Shown: positions 38,484-48,171, counted from the first letter of the stretch. The stretch is DNA of 64,000 bases from Cupriavidus laharis (GCF_914271435.1 NZ_CAJZAI010000003.1:496001-560000); one strand, 5' to 3'. Made by a program: numbers and translations. The notes: generated from the sequence alone by a model not told the origin.

Positions 38484-40046
38484 ATGATGTACATGACCCA
38501 GGCGCTGCACCGTGCGGTGCAGCAGCGACCGGATCAGATCGCTGTGCGGTTCGGTGAGCGGACGCGCACCTTCCGGGAATTTGCGGACCGTGTCGCGCGG
38601 CTGGCCGGGGCGCTTCAAGCCCTTGGCCTGCAGCCCGGCGGCCGTGTGGCCATGCTGGCGCTCAACTCGGATCGCTACCTGGAATACCAGATGGCGGTTC
38701 CCTGGGCTGGCGGCGCACTCAACCCTTGCAACATCCGCTGGTCCGCAGCGGAAATCGCGTACTCGCTCGACGATTCCGAGACCACCATCCTCCTTGTGGA
38801 CGAAGCCCTGCGCGGCCTGGTCGAGCCCATCCGCAAGCAGACCACCTGCCTGCGCGAGATCATTTATTGTGGCGACGCTGCGTTGCCATCCGGCATGCAC
38901 GACTACGAGGCGTTGATCGCAAGCCATAACCCGGTTCCCGACGCGACTCGCCACGGCGAAGACCTGGCCGGCATCTTCTACACGGGTGGCACGACTGGCT
39001 TCCCGAAGGGCGTGATGCTGAGCCACGACAATATCGTCAGCTCGGCGCTTGCCCTGGCGGTCGAGGATGTCGGGCCCAAGGGTGCGGTTTACCTGCATGC
39101 CGCACCGATGTTCCACCTGGCCGATATGGGTGTGGCCGGGGCGAATTGGGTGGCGGGGAATACGCATTCGATCCTGTCGGCGTTCAGCCCGGAAGCGCTG
39201 CTGCAGACCATCGAACGCGATCGCGTGACGCATGTGATCCTGGTTCCGACCATGATCCAGATGTTGGTGGACCATCCGGCCATGAGACAGCCGCGCGATC
39301 TGAGCAGCTTGCGAATGATCATCTATGGCGCCTCACCGATTTCCGAGGCTGTCCTGGACCGCGCCATGGAAGCCTTGCCGAATGTCGGCTTCATGCAGGC
39401 ATACGGCATGACCGAGCTGTCGCCATTGGCTACGGTACTGCCGGCAAGCTATCACACCAAAGAGGGCCGCAAGCTCGGCAAGATGCGGGCGGCCGGTCGC
39501 GCTGGCGCGTGCGTGGAAGTGCGCATCGTCGACCACGAAGGCCGCGAGGTGCCGCGCGGCACGGTAGGCGAGGTCATTGTGCGGGGCCCCAACGTGATGC
39601 AGGGCTACTGGAACAAGCCTGAGCTGACGGCTGCCGCTGTACGCGATGGCTGGATGCATACCGGCGACGGCGCCTACATGGATGAAGACGGCTTCATCTT
39701 TGTCGTCGACCGCTTGAAGGACATGATCATCAGCGGCGGCGAGAACGTCTACTCGTGCGAAGTGGAGAACGCGCTGGCCCAGCATCCGGCCGTTGCCTCC
39801 TGCGCGGTCATCGGCATTCCGAGCGCGGAGTGGGGCGAGACGGTGCATGCTGCCGTCGTGGTTAAGACCGGCCAGCAGGTTGCCGCAGAAGAACTGATCT
39901 CCCACTGCAAGACGCTGATCGCAGGCTACAAGTGCCCGCGCAGCGTGAGCTTCGTCGAATCCCTTCCACTGTCGGGCGCCGGCAAGATTCTCAAGACCGC
40001 TTTGCGGGAGCCCTATTGGCGCGACAAGAAGCGCCAGGTCTCCTGA
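38484..40046 (+). CDS. Fatty-acyl-CoA ligase (AMP-forming)
   Basis: A 520-residue AMP-binding enzyme with the P-loop GIFYTGGTTGFPKGVMLSHD, YGMTELSP, and the C-terminal LKDMIISGGENVYSCEVENA and lysine-bearing SGAGKILKTALRE. It activates the free acid to acyl-CoA. A start at 38484 (MMYMTQALHRAVQQRP) fits the family. The 206 bp before it contain no gene that I can support. Confidence 0.92.
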   Translation: MMYMTQALHRAVQQRPDQIAVRFGERTRTFREFADRVARLAGALQALGLQPGGRVAMLALNSDRYLEYQMAVPWAGGALNPCNIRWSAAEIAYSLDDSETTILLVDEALRGLVEPIRKQTTCLREIIYCGDAALPSGMHDYEALIASHNPVPDATRHGEDLAGIFYTGGTTGFPKGVMLSHDNIVSSALALAVEDVGPKGAVYLHAAPMFHLADMGVAGANWVAGNTHSILSAFSPEALLQTIERDRVTHVILVPTMIQMLVDHPAMRQPRDLSSLRMIIYGASPISEAVLDRAMEALPNVGFMQAYGMTELSPLATVLPASYHTKEGRKLGKMRAAGRAGACVEVRIVDHEGREVPRGTVGEVIVRGPNVMQGYWNKPELTAAAVRDGWMHTGDGAYMDEDGFIFVVDRLKDMIISGGENVYSCEVENALAQHPAVASCAVIGIPSAEWGETVHAAVVVKTGQQVAAEELISHCKTLIAGYKCPRSVSFVESLPLSGAGKILKTALREPYWRDKKRQVS

Positions 40047-40082
40047 CTCTCTCGTTCCATCGTTTTTCCTCTGGAGTAAATC

Positions 40083-41267
40083 GTGACCCACGATGTCATT
40101 GTGGCCGGTGTCGGCATGATCGCTTTCACCAAGCCGGGGGCTAATGAGCCCTATCCGCAAATGGCCGCCAAGGCGACCACCGCTGCGCTGGCAGATGCCG
40201 GCATTGCCTACGACAAGGTGCAGCAGGCCTACGTCGGTTATGTCTATGGCGATTCCACGGCCGGGCAGCGCGCGCTCTACGAAGTGGGCATGACCGGCAT
40301 TCCCGTCGTCAACGTCAACAACAACTGCTCGACCGGCTCTTCCGCGCTGTACCTGGCTCGCCAGGCCGTTGCCAGCGGCGCAGCCGAGTGCGTGCTGGCA
40401 CTGGGCTTTGAACAGATGAAGCCGGGCGCGCTGGCCGCCTATTTTGAAGACCGGCCCAGTCCCTTCGACCGCTTCGAGCAGATCACCGACGAGCTGGTCG
40501 GCAACGGCGAAGTTCCGCTCGCGCTGCGCTACTTCGGCGGCGCGGGTCTCGCCCACATGCAGCAGTACGGCACGCAGCTGTCGACCTTCGCCAGCATCCG
40601 GGCCAAAGCTAGCCGCCACGCGGCCAACAACCCGCTCGCGCTGTTTCGCACGGTGGTCACCGAGGAAGAGGTGCTGGCATCGCCCGCGGTGTGGCCCGGC
40701 GTGATGACGCGGTTAATGGCTTGCCCGCCCACCTGCGGTGCGGCTGCGGCCATCATCTGCTCGGACGAGTTTGCCCGCCGCCACGGTTTGGACCGCAGCG
40801 TTCGCATCAAGGCGCAGGCAATGACAACAGACCGCGCCGTTACCTTCGAGGCCCGCGACATGCGCGAGGTGGTGGGCTTCAGCATGGCTCAGGAAGCGGC
40901 CCGGCAGGTGTATGAAGCCGCCGGCATCGGCCCGCAGGACCTGGATGTCGTCGAGCTGCACGACTGCTTCGCGCACAACGAGCTGATCACCTATGAGTCG
41001 CTGGGCCTGTGTCCGGCGGGCGGGGCCGAGAAGTTCGTCCGCGACGGCGACAACAGCTATGGCGGCAAGGTCGTGACCAATCCGTCCGGTGGCCTGCTCT
41101 CGAAGGGGCATCCGCTGGGCGCCACGGGGCTGGCGCAGTGCACGGAGCTGGTCCAGCAATTGCGCGGCAAAGCGGACAAGCGACAGGTCGAAGGCGCCCG
41201 TCTCGCGCTGCAGCACAACCTTGGGCTGGGCGGCGCGTGCGTGGTCACGCTGTACGAGCGCGTTTGA
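40083..41267 (+). CDS. SCP-x-type thiolase / lipid-transfer protein
   Basis: A 394-residue thiolase-fold protein: nucleophilic Cys in VNNNCSTGSSALYLA, the HDCFAHNE motif and GHPLGATGLAQC of the SCP-x branch. These thiolases split branched or sterol-side-chain 3-oxoacyl-CoAs, which fits the racemase in the same cluster. GTG start at 40083, 36 bp after the ligase. Confidence 0.9.
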   Translation: MTHDVIVAGVGMIAFTKPGANEPYPQMAAKATTAALADAGIAYDKVQQAYVGYVYGDSTAGQRALYEVGMTGIPVVNVNNNCSTGSSALYLARQAVASGAAECVLALGFEQMKPGALAAYFEDRPSPFDRFEQITDELVGNGEVPLALRYFGGAGLAHMQQYGTQLSTFASIRAKASRHAANNPLALFRTVVTEEEVLASPAVWPGVMTRLMACPPTCGAAAAIICSDEFARRHGLDRSVRIKAQAMTTDRAVTFEARDMREVVGFSMAQEAARQVYEAAGIGPQDLDVVELHDCFAHNELITYESLGLCPAGGAEKFVRDGDNSYGGKVVTNPSGGLLSKGHPLGATGLAQCTELVQQLRGKADKRQVEGARLALQHNLGLGGACVVTLYERV

Positions 41268-41277
41268 GGAGGCCGAC

Positions 41278-41718
41278 ATGATCGACAAGAAATGGATCGG
41301 ACACGAACTGCCGTCGTCCGTACTGCCCATCGAGCGCACCCGCCTGCGCTTCTTCGCCAAGGCCATCGGCGAGACCGATCCGGTCTACACCGACGAAGCC
41401 GCGGCGCGGGATGCCGGCTACCCCGATCTGCCGGCGCCACCTACCTTCCTGTTCGCGGCGGAAATGGACTCTGGCGCTATCGACCTGATGCTGGCGCAGC
41501 TCGGCGTTCCCGTGGCGAAGCTGCTGCATGGGGAGCAGGGCTTTACCTATCACGCGGCGGCATGCGTGGGGGACACCGTCATGGTGCGCTCGCGTATCGA
41601 GGATATCTACGACAAGAAGAATGGCGCGCTCGAATTCGTCGTGAAGACATCTCGCGCCACCAACCAGCGCGGCGAACTGGTCGCCGAAATGCGCACCGTT
41701 CTGGTGTGCCGTAACTGA
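41278..41718 (+). CDS. MaoC-type dehydratase, N-terminal-domain protein
   Basis: A 146-residue hot-dog protein (MIDKKWIGHELPSSVLPIER...) of the MaoC/FAS1A N-terminal type, with KAIGETDPVYTD in the place of the active-site loop. Such single-domain proteins pair with a catalytic MaoC subunit, which is the next gene 11 bp on. A GAGGAGG site precedes the ATG. Confidence 0.88.
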   Translation: MIDKKWIGHELPSSVLPIERTRLRFFAKAIGETDPVYTDEAAARDAGYPDLPAPPTFLFAAEMDSGAIDLMLAQLGVPVAKLLHGEQGFTYHAAACVGDTVMVRSRIEDIYDKKNGALEFVVKTSRATNQRGELVAEMRTVLVCRN

Positions 41719-41729
41719 GAGGCCCTGCG

Positions 41730-42146
41730 ATGACGAAACCTGGCTATGACACCGTGCAGGTTGGCGACCTGCTGCCGGAACTTGTGCTTCCCGCGGTTGA
41801 CCGGACCACGCTCGCGCTCTTCGGCGGCGCATCGGGCGACCACAACCCCATCCATATCGATACCGACTTTGCGCGCCGCGCCGGCATGCCTGACGTGTTC
41901 GCGCAAGGCATGCTCGGCATGGCCTGGCTAGGCCGCCTGTTGACGCAGTGGGTGCCGCAGGCATGCCTGCGCGGCTTCGACGTGCGCTTCCAAGGCATCA
42001 CGCATCTGGGCAACCGCATTACCTGTAGCGGGCGCGTGGTCGAGAAAGTCGAAGCCGACGGCGAGCGGCGCGTACGTGTGGAGATCCAGACCGCCAATCA
42101 ATATGGCAACCCGAAGATTGTCGGCGAGGCGGTAGTGGCATTCTGA
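41730..42146 (+). CDS. MaoC-type enoyl-CoA hydratase
   Basis: A 138-residue hot-dog hydratase with the catalytic loop FGGASGDHNPIHIDTDFARR (hydratase-2 Asp and His). It adds water to a 2-enoyl-CoA, probably as a heterodimer with the preceding gene. It is the last gene of the catabolic run. Confidence 0.9.
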   Translation: MTKPGYDTVQVGDLLPELVLPAVDRTTLALFGGASGDHNPIHIDTDFARRAGMPDVFAQGMLGMAWLGRLLTQWVPQACLRGFDVRFQGITHLGNRITCSGRVVEKVEADGERRVRVEIQTANQYGNPKIVGEAVVAF

Positions 42147-42167
42147 GTATCGCGCTGGACGCGGCCT

Positions 42168-42186
42168 TGCCCCGCTTGACGGGGCA
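42168..42186 (+). terminator. Hairpin after the beta-oxidation genes
   Basis: TGCCCCG (42168-42174) pairs with CGGGGCA (42180-42186) around a five-base loop, 21 bp after the last stop codon. No T-run follows, so termination is uncertain. Confidence 0.4.
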
Positions 42187-42263
42187 GGTGGGGCAACGCG
42201 GCTCCGGGCGCGGCCTGTATGCCGTGCCCGCAATGCAATCATCCTGGCAACAGACAAAGCACA

Positions 42264-43451
42264 ATGACCAAGGCATCCGGGAAGGGTGTGGGAGCGGCGC
42301 CCGCGACGGTAAAACCATCGATCGCGCACAACCATTGGATGGCGCCGGTTCTGACTGCGGCAGTTCTTGTTGGCACCGCTGCGGCTGGCGCGCTCTGGAT
42401 CTCGCAACGCTCGGCCACATCCCCGCTATCCGCACCAGGGATTGTGCTGGGAGACGGGCAGCACGGCCCTTCGGGGATGGCCTGGGTTCCCGGCGGCGAA
42501 TTTCTCATGGGCAGCGACAGCAAGATGGCGCAGGCCAATGAGAAGCCCGCGCACCAGGTGCGCATCCACGGCTTCTGGATGGACCAGCACCATGTCACCA
42601 ACGCCGAGTTCCGCAGGTTCGTCGAAGCCACCGGCTACGTCACCACCGCGGAGAAGGCGCCTGACTGGGAAACCCTGAGGGTGCAGCTCCCGCCCGGCAC
42701 GCCGCGCCCGCCCGACAGCGCGATGGTCGCGGGCGGCATGGTGTTCGTGGGCACCTCGCGGCCCGTGCCGCTGCAGGACTATTCGCGCTGGTGGCGCTAT
42801 GTGCATGGCGCCGACTGGCGCCATCCGGGCGGGCCGGGCACGTCGATCGAAGGCAAGGACAATCATCCGGTCGTGCAGGTCTCGTATGAGGACGCACAGG
42901 CCTATGCCAAGTGGGCCGGCAAGCGCCTGCCGACCGAAGCCGAGTGGGAGTTCGCCGCGCGCGGCGGCCTGGAGCAGGCCACCTACGCGTGGGGCGAGAC
43001 ATTCGCGCCGGACGGCAAGCAGATGGCCAATGTCTGGCAGGGCCAGCCATTCCCGGTGATCAGCCCAAAGGCGGGCGGCGCGCTGGGCACCAGCCCGGTC
43101 GGCACGTTCCCCGCCAACGGCTACGGCCTCTATGACATGACCGGTAACGCGTGGCAGTGGGTGGCGGACTGGTACCGCGCCGACCAGTTCCGGCGCGAGG
43201 CCGCACTGGGCAAGCGGATCGACGATCCCGCAGGTCCCGTGGCGTCATGGGACCCGAGCGAGCCCGGCGTGCCCGTGACTGCGCCCAAGCGCGTCACGCG
43301 CGGCGGCTCCTTCCTCTGCAACGAAGACTACTGCCTGAGCTACCGGCCCAGCGCCCGTCGCGGCACCGATCCCTACACCAGCATGTCGCACCTGGGCTTC
43401 CGGCTGGTGATGGATGCCGACCAATGGGAGCGGCAGCGGTCGAGGTCCTGA
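42264..43451 (+). CDS. Membrane-anchored formylglycine-generating enzyme (SUMF1 family)
   Basis: A 395-residue FGE-sulfatase family protein. After a membrane helix (about residues 26-46) comes the FGE fold: MAWVPGGEFLMGSDSKMAQA, RLPTEAEWEFAARGG and, at the end, RVTRGGSFLCNEDYCLSYRP, which has the two active-site cysteines spaced as in known FGEs. The enzyme turns the Cys of the C-x-P-x-R motif in sulfatases into formylglycine. It is 33 bp before the arylsulfatase, its likely substrate. It is the only FGE in the window with both cysteines. Start ATG at 42264. Confidence 0.92.
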   Translation: MTKASGKGVGAAPATVKPSIAHNHWMAPVLTAAVLVGTAAAGALWISQRSATSPLSAPGIVLGDGQHGPSGMAWVPGGEFLMGSDSKMAQANEKPAHQVRIHGFWMDQHHVTNAEFRRFVEATGYVTTAEKAPDWETLRVQLPPGTPRPPDSAMVAGGMVFVGTSRPVPLQDYSRWWRYVHGADWRHPGGPGTSIEGKDNHPVVQVSYEDAQAYAKWAGKRLPTEAEWEFAARGGLEQATYAWGETFAPDGKQMANVWQGQPFPVISPKAGGALGTSPVGTFPANGYGLYDMTGNAWQWVADWYRADQFRREAALGKRIDDPAGPVASWDPSEPGVPVTAPKRVTRGGSFLCNEDYCLSYRPSARRGTDPYTSMSHLGFRLVMDADQWERQRSRS

Positions 43452-43484
43452 CCGCAACTCTCATATCCAAATCGAGGAGACCTT

Positions 43485-45884
43485 ATGCAGAACAGATGTG
43501 TCCGAAGCACACGGTTCGCGGGCCTGGCACGCGTGCTCGCAGCAGCCAGTCTGGCCGTGGCAACCGCAGCGGCAATGGCGCAGGAGGTGTTGCCCAAGCC
43601 GCCAGCGCCCTTCAAGGGCATGATTGCGCAGAGCGTGCGGGATTCGAAGTCGGACTTTCCGCAGCCCCTTCACGCGCCAAAGGGGGCGCCCAACGTGCTG
43701 CTGGTGCTGCTGGACGATGTCGGCTTCGGTGCGGCCAGTGCCTTCGGTGGCCCGGTCAACACGCCAGTGTTTGACCGGCTTGCGCAGAACGGTCTGCGCT
43801 ACAACGAGTTCCATACGACAGCGCTGTGCTCGCCCACGCGCGCCGCGCTGCTGACTGGCCGCAATCACCACAGTGCGCACACGGGGCTCATCATGGAGGG
43901 GGCGACGGGTTACCCCGGCTATGACTCTCTGATGGGCAAGGACACCGCCACGGTTGCCGAACTCCTGCGCCAGAACGGGTGGAACACCGCGTGGTTCGGC
44001 AAGAACCACAATGTACCGGACTGGCAGAGCAGCCAGGCCGGCCCGTTCGACCTGTGGCCGACCGGGTTGGGCTTCGAGCATTTCTATGGCTTCATCGGTG
44101 CCGACACCAGCCAGTGGCGCCCGGCCGTATTCGACGGCACGCGTCCGGTCGAGCCGTACATCGGCAATCCTGACTATCACTTCGACTACGACATGGCCGA
44201 CCAGACCATCCGCTGGCTGCGCACGCAGCATGCGATGGCACCGGACCGCCCGTTCTTCGCGTATTACGCGCCTGGCGCTACACACGCGCCGCATCACCCG
44301 AAGAAGGCGTGGGTGGAAAAGTACAAGGGCAAGTTCGACCAGGGCTGGGACAAGATGCGCGAGGAGATCCTGGCGCGCCAGATCCGGATGGGGGTCGTTC
44401 CCAAGGGCACGAAGCTGACCGCGCGCAGTCCCGGCATTCCCGCGTGGGATTCGCTCAGCGCGGAGCAGCGGCGCCTGTACGCCCACATGATGGAAATCTA
44501 CGCGGGCTTCCTGGAGCAGACCGACTACAACGTGGGGCGCGTCATTGATGCGCTGAAGGCATCGGGCCAGCTCGACAATACGCTGGTGATCTACATCATG
44601 GGCGATAACGGCGCGTCTGCCGAAGGCAGCCTGCAAGGGGCGTTCAACGAATTTGCATGGCTCAACGGCAAGAGTGAAGACCTGAAGGATGTCTTCGCGC
44701 ACGAGAAGGATCTCGGCACCTGGAAGACATACAACCACTATCCGGTCGGTTGGGCGCATGCCATGAACACGCCGTTCCAGTGGGCCAAGCAAGTGGCGTC
44801 ACATTTCGGCGGCACGCGCAACGGCATGGTGATCTCGTGGCCGGCGCGCATCAAGGACGTTGGCGGCGTGCGCAGCCAGTTCCATCACGTCATCGACATC
44901 GAGCCGACTATCCTGGACGTGGCGGGCATCAAGGAGCCGAAGTCGGTGAACGGCGTCGCGCAGAAGCCGATCGAGGGTGTCAGCATGGCCTACACCTTTG
45001 ACCAGCCAAGGGCAAAGTCCCTGCGCAATACGCAATACTTCGAGCTGCTTGGCAACCGTGCGATCTACCACGACGGCTGGATCGCCGCCACCACGCCACC
45101 CGATGCGCCGTGGGTACCTGCGGGACCGGATGTGGACCCAATTACGGGGTACAAATGGGAGCTCTACCACATTGACGACGACTTCAGCGAGTCGGTCGAC
45201 CTTGCCGCCAAAGAACCGGCCCGCCTGAAGGCGATGCAGGATCTGTTCTACAGCGAGGCGAAGAAGTACAACGTGCTGCCGATCGACAACACCAAGGTTG
45301 CACGCCTGAATCCTGCGATCCGACCGAGCCTGACTCGCGGGCGCACCTCGTTCACGTATTTCGACGGCATGACGCGCATTCCGGAAGGTGCCGCGCCGGA
45401 CATCAAGAACAAGTCCTACCGCATTACCGCCGAGGTAGAGACCCGGGGCGGCGATCAGGGCGTGATCGTGACGCACGGAGGCTTGTTCGGTGGCTACGCG
45501 CTCATGCTGCGCGGCGGCGTGCCCGTCTTCCACTACAACTTCCTTGACCAGGCGCACTACGAAGTGGCGGCAGCCAGGGCGCTGGCGCCCGGCAAGCACG
45601 TCATCGCCTTTGACTTCCAGTACGACGGCGGTGGCCCGGGCAAGGGTGGTGTGGGCACGCTCAGCGTTGATGGCCAGCCAGTGGGGCAGGGACGATTCGA
45701 GCGAACGATTCCGTTCCGGATCTCGTTCGATGAAACGCTGGACGTAGGTGCCGATACCGGGACACCGGTCAGCCTGGACTATGACGTGCCTTTCAGGTTC
45801 AGCGGCAAGCTGGAGAAGGTGACGTTCGACATCGCGCTGCGCGACAGGACGGTCGCGCAAAGCCAGGCGAGTACGTCGAGGTAA
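43485..45884 (+). CDS. Secreted arylsulfatase
   Basis: A 799-residue sulfatase with a signal peptide (residues 1-32, cleaved near AAAMA-QE), metal-binding LLDDVG, and the formylglycine motif CSPTR at Cys 115, plus IMGDNGASAEGSLQGAFNEF and GTWKTYNHYPVGWAHA. The C-terminal 200 residues are a beta-sandwich domain. It hydrolyses sulfate esters in the periplasm. It is preceded by its probable maturase. The same family is found broken at 53051-54097. Confidence 0.94.
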   Translation: MQNRCVRSTRFAGLARVLAAASLAVATAAAMAQEVLPKPPAPFKGMIAQSVRDSKSDFPQPLHAPKGAPNVLLVLLDDVGFGAASAFGGPVNTPVFDRLAQNGLRYNEFHTTALCSPTRAALLTGRNHHSAHTGLIMEGATGYPGYDSLMGKDTATVAELLRQNGWNTAWFGKNHNVPDWQSSQAGPFDLWPTGLGFEHFYGFIGADTSQWRPAVFDGTRPVEPYIGNPDYHFDYDMADQTIRWLRTQHAMAPDRPFFAYYAPGATHAPHHPKKAWVEKYKGKFDQGWDKMREEILARQIRMGVVPKGTKLTARSPGIPAWDSLSAEQRRLYAHMMEIYAGFLEQTDYNVGRVIDALKASGQLDNTLVIYIMGDNGASAEGSLQGAFNEFAWLNGKSEDLKDVFAHEKDLGTWKTYNHYPVGWAHAMNTPFQWAKQVASHFGGTRNGMVISWPARIKDVGGVRSQFHHVIDIEPTILDVAGIKEPKSVNGVAQKPIEGVSMAYTFDQPRAKSLRNTQYFELLGNRAIYHDGWIAATTPPDAPWVPAGPDVDPITGYKWELYHIDDDFSESVDLAAKEPARLKAMQDLFYSEAKKYNVLPIDNTKVARLNPAIRPSLTRGRTSFTYFDGMTRIPEGAAPDIKNKSYRITAEVETRGGDQGVIVTHGGLFGGYALMLRGGVPVFHYNFLDQAHYEVAAARALAPGKHVIAFDFQYDGGGPGKGGVGTLSVDGQPVGQGRFERTIPFRISFDETLDVGADTGTPVSLDYDVPFRFSGKLEKVTFDIALRDRTVAQSQASTSR

Positions 45885-46025
45885 GCGCAAGGAGGGGTGC
45901 CGGCCAGATGCCGGTATCCCGGTGTTCCTTTCACGGCGGCCGTCCCACCGCAGCGACAGCCTGAGGCGGGCAAGGCCGTCGGAAGACAGATCAAAAGAAC
46001 AGACCACAACAGGAGAGGACAAAGC

Positions 46026-47198
46026 ATGAAGAGGAGACTTATCGCCATGGCGGCGGTTGGCGCCATGGCCGGGACGGCGCACGCCCAGACTAGCGTCACG
46101 CTCTACGGCGTCGTTGACCTGGGCGTCGAGTATGTCAATCGTGTGGCTACAGCGCCGTCTGCGCCAGGACTGGGAACCTTAGGCACTGCGCCCGTTGGCA
46201 GTCGCTTCGGGTTGCCAAACCAGGGTGGCCTTTCGGCATCCCGCTGGGGCTTGCGAGGGAGAGAGGACCTCGGTGGGGGCGCGTATGCGTTCTTCACGCT
46301 GGAAAGCCAGTTCAACACCGATACCGGCACCTTCACTGGCGGCAGCGGGCTCTTCAATCGCCAGGCGTTGCTGGGCCTTGGGAATGCGTACGGAAAGCTC
46401 TCATTCGGCAAGCAGTACTCCAGCTTCATGGAGTCCATGGTGAACTTCTCGCCGACGCGCTTTGCACCGGCCTACGAGCCGGGCATCTGGTGGGTCGGCC
46501 TGGACTACAAGCCGAACAATACGATCAAGTATGCGGGCAACTTTGGTCCGCTGACGGCGTTGGCACACTACTCCTTCGGTGCGGGTCTACCGGTGTCATC
46601 CTTTGGCGCGGGCGGCTTGCTCTACGGCGGCGGCGCCGGCGAGACGCCCGGCGCGCCGCGAGACGACACGGCCTGGGGCGGCGCGCTGACGTACCTGGGC
46701 CAGAACTTCGGTGGCAGCATTGCCTACGACCAGTGGAACCCGGCAGCGACGGTCGGCAACACCGGCAAGGTACGCAAGGCGGGCGTGGCCGGCAGCTATA
46801 CCAATGGGCCGCTCAAGCTGATGGCGGGGTATCGCTGGGGAGACCAGACCTTCGTCAACGGCAACACTGCCTTGCGTGACGACTACTGGTTTGCAGGGGT
46901 GAACTACAGGTTCACGCCGGCGCTAGACATGCAATTGGGCTACTTCTATTCGAACGTCAAGAAGTTCGCTTCGACCAACAGCAGCGTTGCCACGAATCCC
47001 GCCAACCCGCAGCAAGTGAGCTTCGTTGCCGACTACGCACTCAGCAAGCGCACCGACGTCTATCTTTCGGCTGGCTGGGCGCATAACGGTAGCCTTGGCA
47101 ACGATGGTCCCTTCACGCTGTTCCTGTTCAATTATCCGCAGGCGCCGGGGCAGAAGAATATGGTGGGTGTGACGACTGGCGTGCGGCATGTCTTCTGA
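46026..47198 (+). CDS. Gram-negative porin
   Basis: A 390-residue outer-membrane porin with a signal peptide (MKRRLIAMAAVGAMAGTAHA-Q) and the mature start TSVTLYGVVDLGVEYVNR, typical of beta-proteobacterial trimeric porins. It ends in the outer-membrane signature GVTTGVRHVF with a terminal Phe. AGGAGAGG at 46011-46018 supports the ATG at 46026. It may admit the sulfate ester used by the sulfatase. Confidence 0.93.
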   Translation: MKRRLIAMAAVGAMAGTAHAQTSVTLYGVVDLGVEYVNRVATAPSAPGLGTLGTAPVGSRFGLPNQGGLSASRWGLRGREDLGGGAYAFFTLESQFNTDTGTFTGGSGLFNRQALLGLGNAYGKLSFGKQYSSFMESMVNFSPTRFAPAYEPGIWWVGLDYKPNNTIKYAGNFGPLTALAHYSFGAGLPVSSFGAGGLLYGGGAGETPGAPRDDTAWGGALTYLGQNFGGSIAYDQWNPAATVGNTGKVRKAGVAGSYTNGPLKLMAGYRWGDQTFVNGNTALRDDYWFAGVNYRFTPALDMQLGYFYSNVKKFASTNSSVATNPANPQQVSFVADYALSKRTDVYLSAGWAHNGSLGNDGPFTLFLFNYPQAPGQKNMVGVTTGVRHVF

Positions 47199-47293
47199 TT
47201 CTGACTTTCGAACAGGTAGCTGAGGGCACACCGGCGCCTGGATGCTGATCGAAGTCTGCAACATCACCGGAAGTCGGATCCCGGTGGCCTTTG

Positions 47294-47317
47294 CCCGGCG
47301 CAAGCCGGGTTTTTCTT
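47294..47317 (+). terminator. Rho-independent terminator
   Basis: CCCGGC (47294-47299) and GCCGGG (47304-47309) pair around GCAA, followed by TTTTTCTT. It is the clearest terminator in the window and lies 95 bp after the porin stop. Confidence 0.85.
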
Positions 47318-47412
47318 ATTCGCTAGCGGACGATCGTAACCCGATCCGCGTTGACATCGACTTCGCGCGGCGGGCCGGAGCTCCTGAGTTCGAGGCCGGC
47401 CTGTCGGGCTGT
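47314..47412 (+). pseudogene. MaoC-like hydratase fragment
   Basis: The frame SLADDRNPIRVDIDFARRAG then APEFEAGLSG resembles the active-site region of MaoC hydratases; the intact gene at 41730 has GDHNPIHIDTDFARRAGMPD. Only about 30 codons remain, beginning directly at the porin terminator. The catalytic His has become Arg. Confidence 0.5.
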
Positions 47413-47516
47413 TGGCCTTCGCCGAAGGGGGCGATTTGCCGCCTGCCACGCGACACTGGCCCTGAGATGCGACAGCCTGGCCGGCACGGCCAGAGGATTT
47501 TTTCCGAGACACAACG

Positions 47517-47924
47517 ATGGTGGTTCATGATTTCCCGACGACACCGATCCCTAGAAAGGGGATGGCGGTTGCTGCAAGCCAGACCCTACAGGCGATTACG
47601 CCGATGGAACGGCTGATGGACCTGTTGCACGAGGTTCGCCAGCTCAGCCGCCATATCCAACGCTCCGCACGGCAAGCGGAGCGCGGCATGGACAATCTTG
47701 CCTATGCCGAAGTGTTGCGTGAGATGCTCGGCGACCGCATGCGCTGGGGCGATGCACGCATGCGTATCCTCTGCTACGCGTCGGCGGCTGAACTGGGTGT
47801 TTCGGTGGAACTTCCTGCCGAGCACTGCCGTCAGGCTATGACAGGAGGCCTGGGTTTTCCGCTGCGAGTCCTGTTCTGGGCCGCGCACCGGCGTATGCTG
47901 GGCGTCCAACGGACGCACTGGTGA
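47517..47924 (+). CDS. Hypothetical protein, 135 residues
   Basis: A helix-rich protein without membrane segments (MERLMDLLHEVRQLSRHIQR, then ERGMDNLAYAEVLREMLGDR). I do not recognise the family. No good ribosome-binding site precedes the ATG at 47517, and gene fragments flank it on both sides, so it may itself be a remnant. A start at 47562 is also possible. Confidence 0.4.
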   Translation: MVVHDFPTTPIPRKGMAVAASQTLQAITPMERLMDLLHEVRQLSRHIQRSARQAERGMDNLAYAEVLREMLGDRMRWGDARMRILCYASAAELGVSVELPAEHCRQAMTGGLGFPLRVLFWAAHRRMLGVQRTHW

Positions 47925-48171
47925 GAGCGCCGCACTGTGCAGCCGCGTACTGGCGGGCGACGTCATCATCGAACTTCCCCCTTTCCTTGCGGCACCAGCG
48001 ATTCGCACAGGGCAATTGGTGGCGCTGCTACCCGAACAACCGATGCCCGAGCAACACATCCACCTGCTTTATCCCTCGCACCGACATCCGTCCGCGATCG
48101 TCAGGGCATATCTTGACTTTTGCGAGGTGCGGCTTTCTGCGCTCGTCGACGAGTGCACGATTCCCCGCTGA
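47925..48171 (+). pseudogene. LysR regulator, C-terminal fragment
   Basis: The frame reads ALCSRVLAGDVIIELPPFLA, then APAIRTGQLVALLPEQPMP and IHLLYPSHRHPSAIVRAYLD, which is the end of a LysR effector domain (GxGIxxLP, then G-x-LVxLL, then LYPSHR). The DNA-binding half is absent. Bases 48172-48363 hold no gene that I can support. Confidence 0.75.

Noticed and set aside
47242-47616. 124-codon ORF after the porin
   Set aside because: It reads through a strong terminator; only the MaoC-like part (47314-47412) looks like protein.
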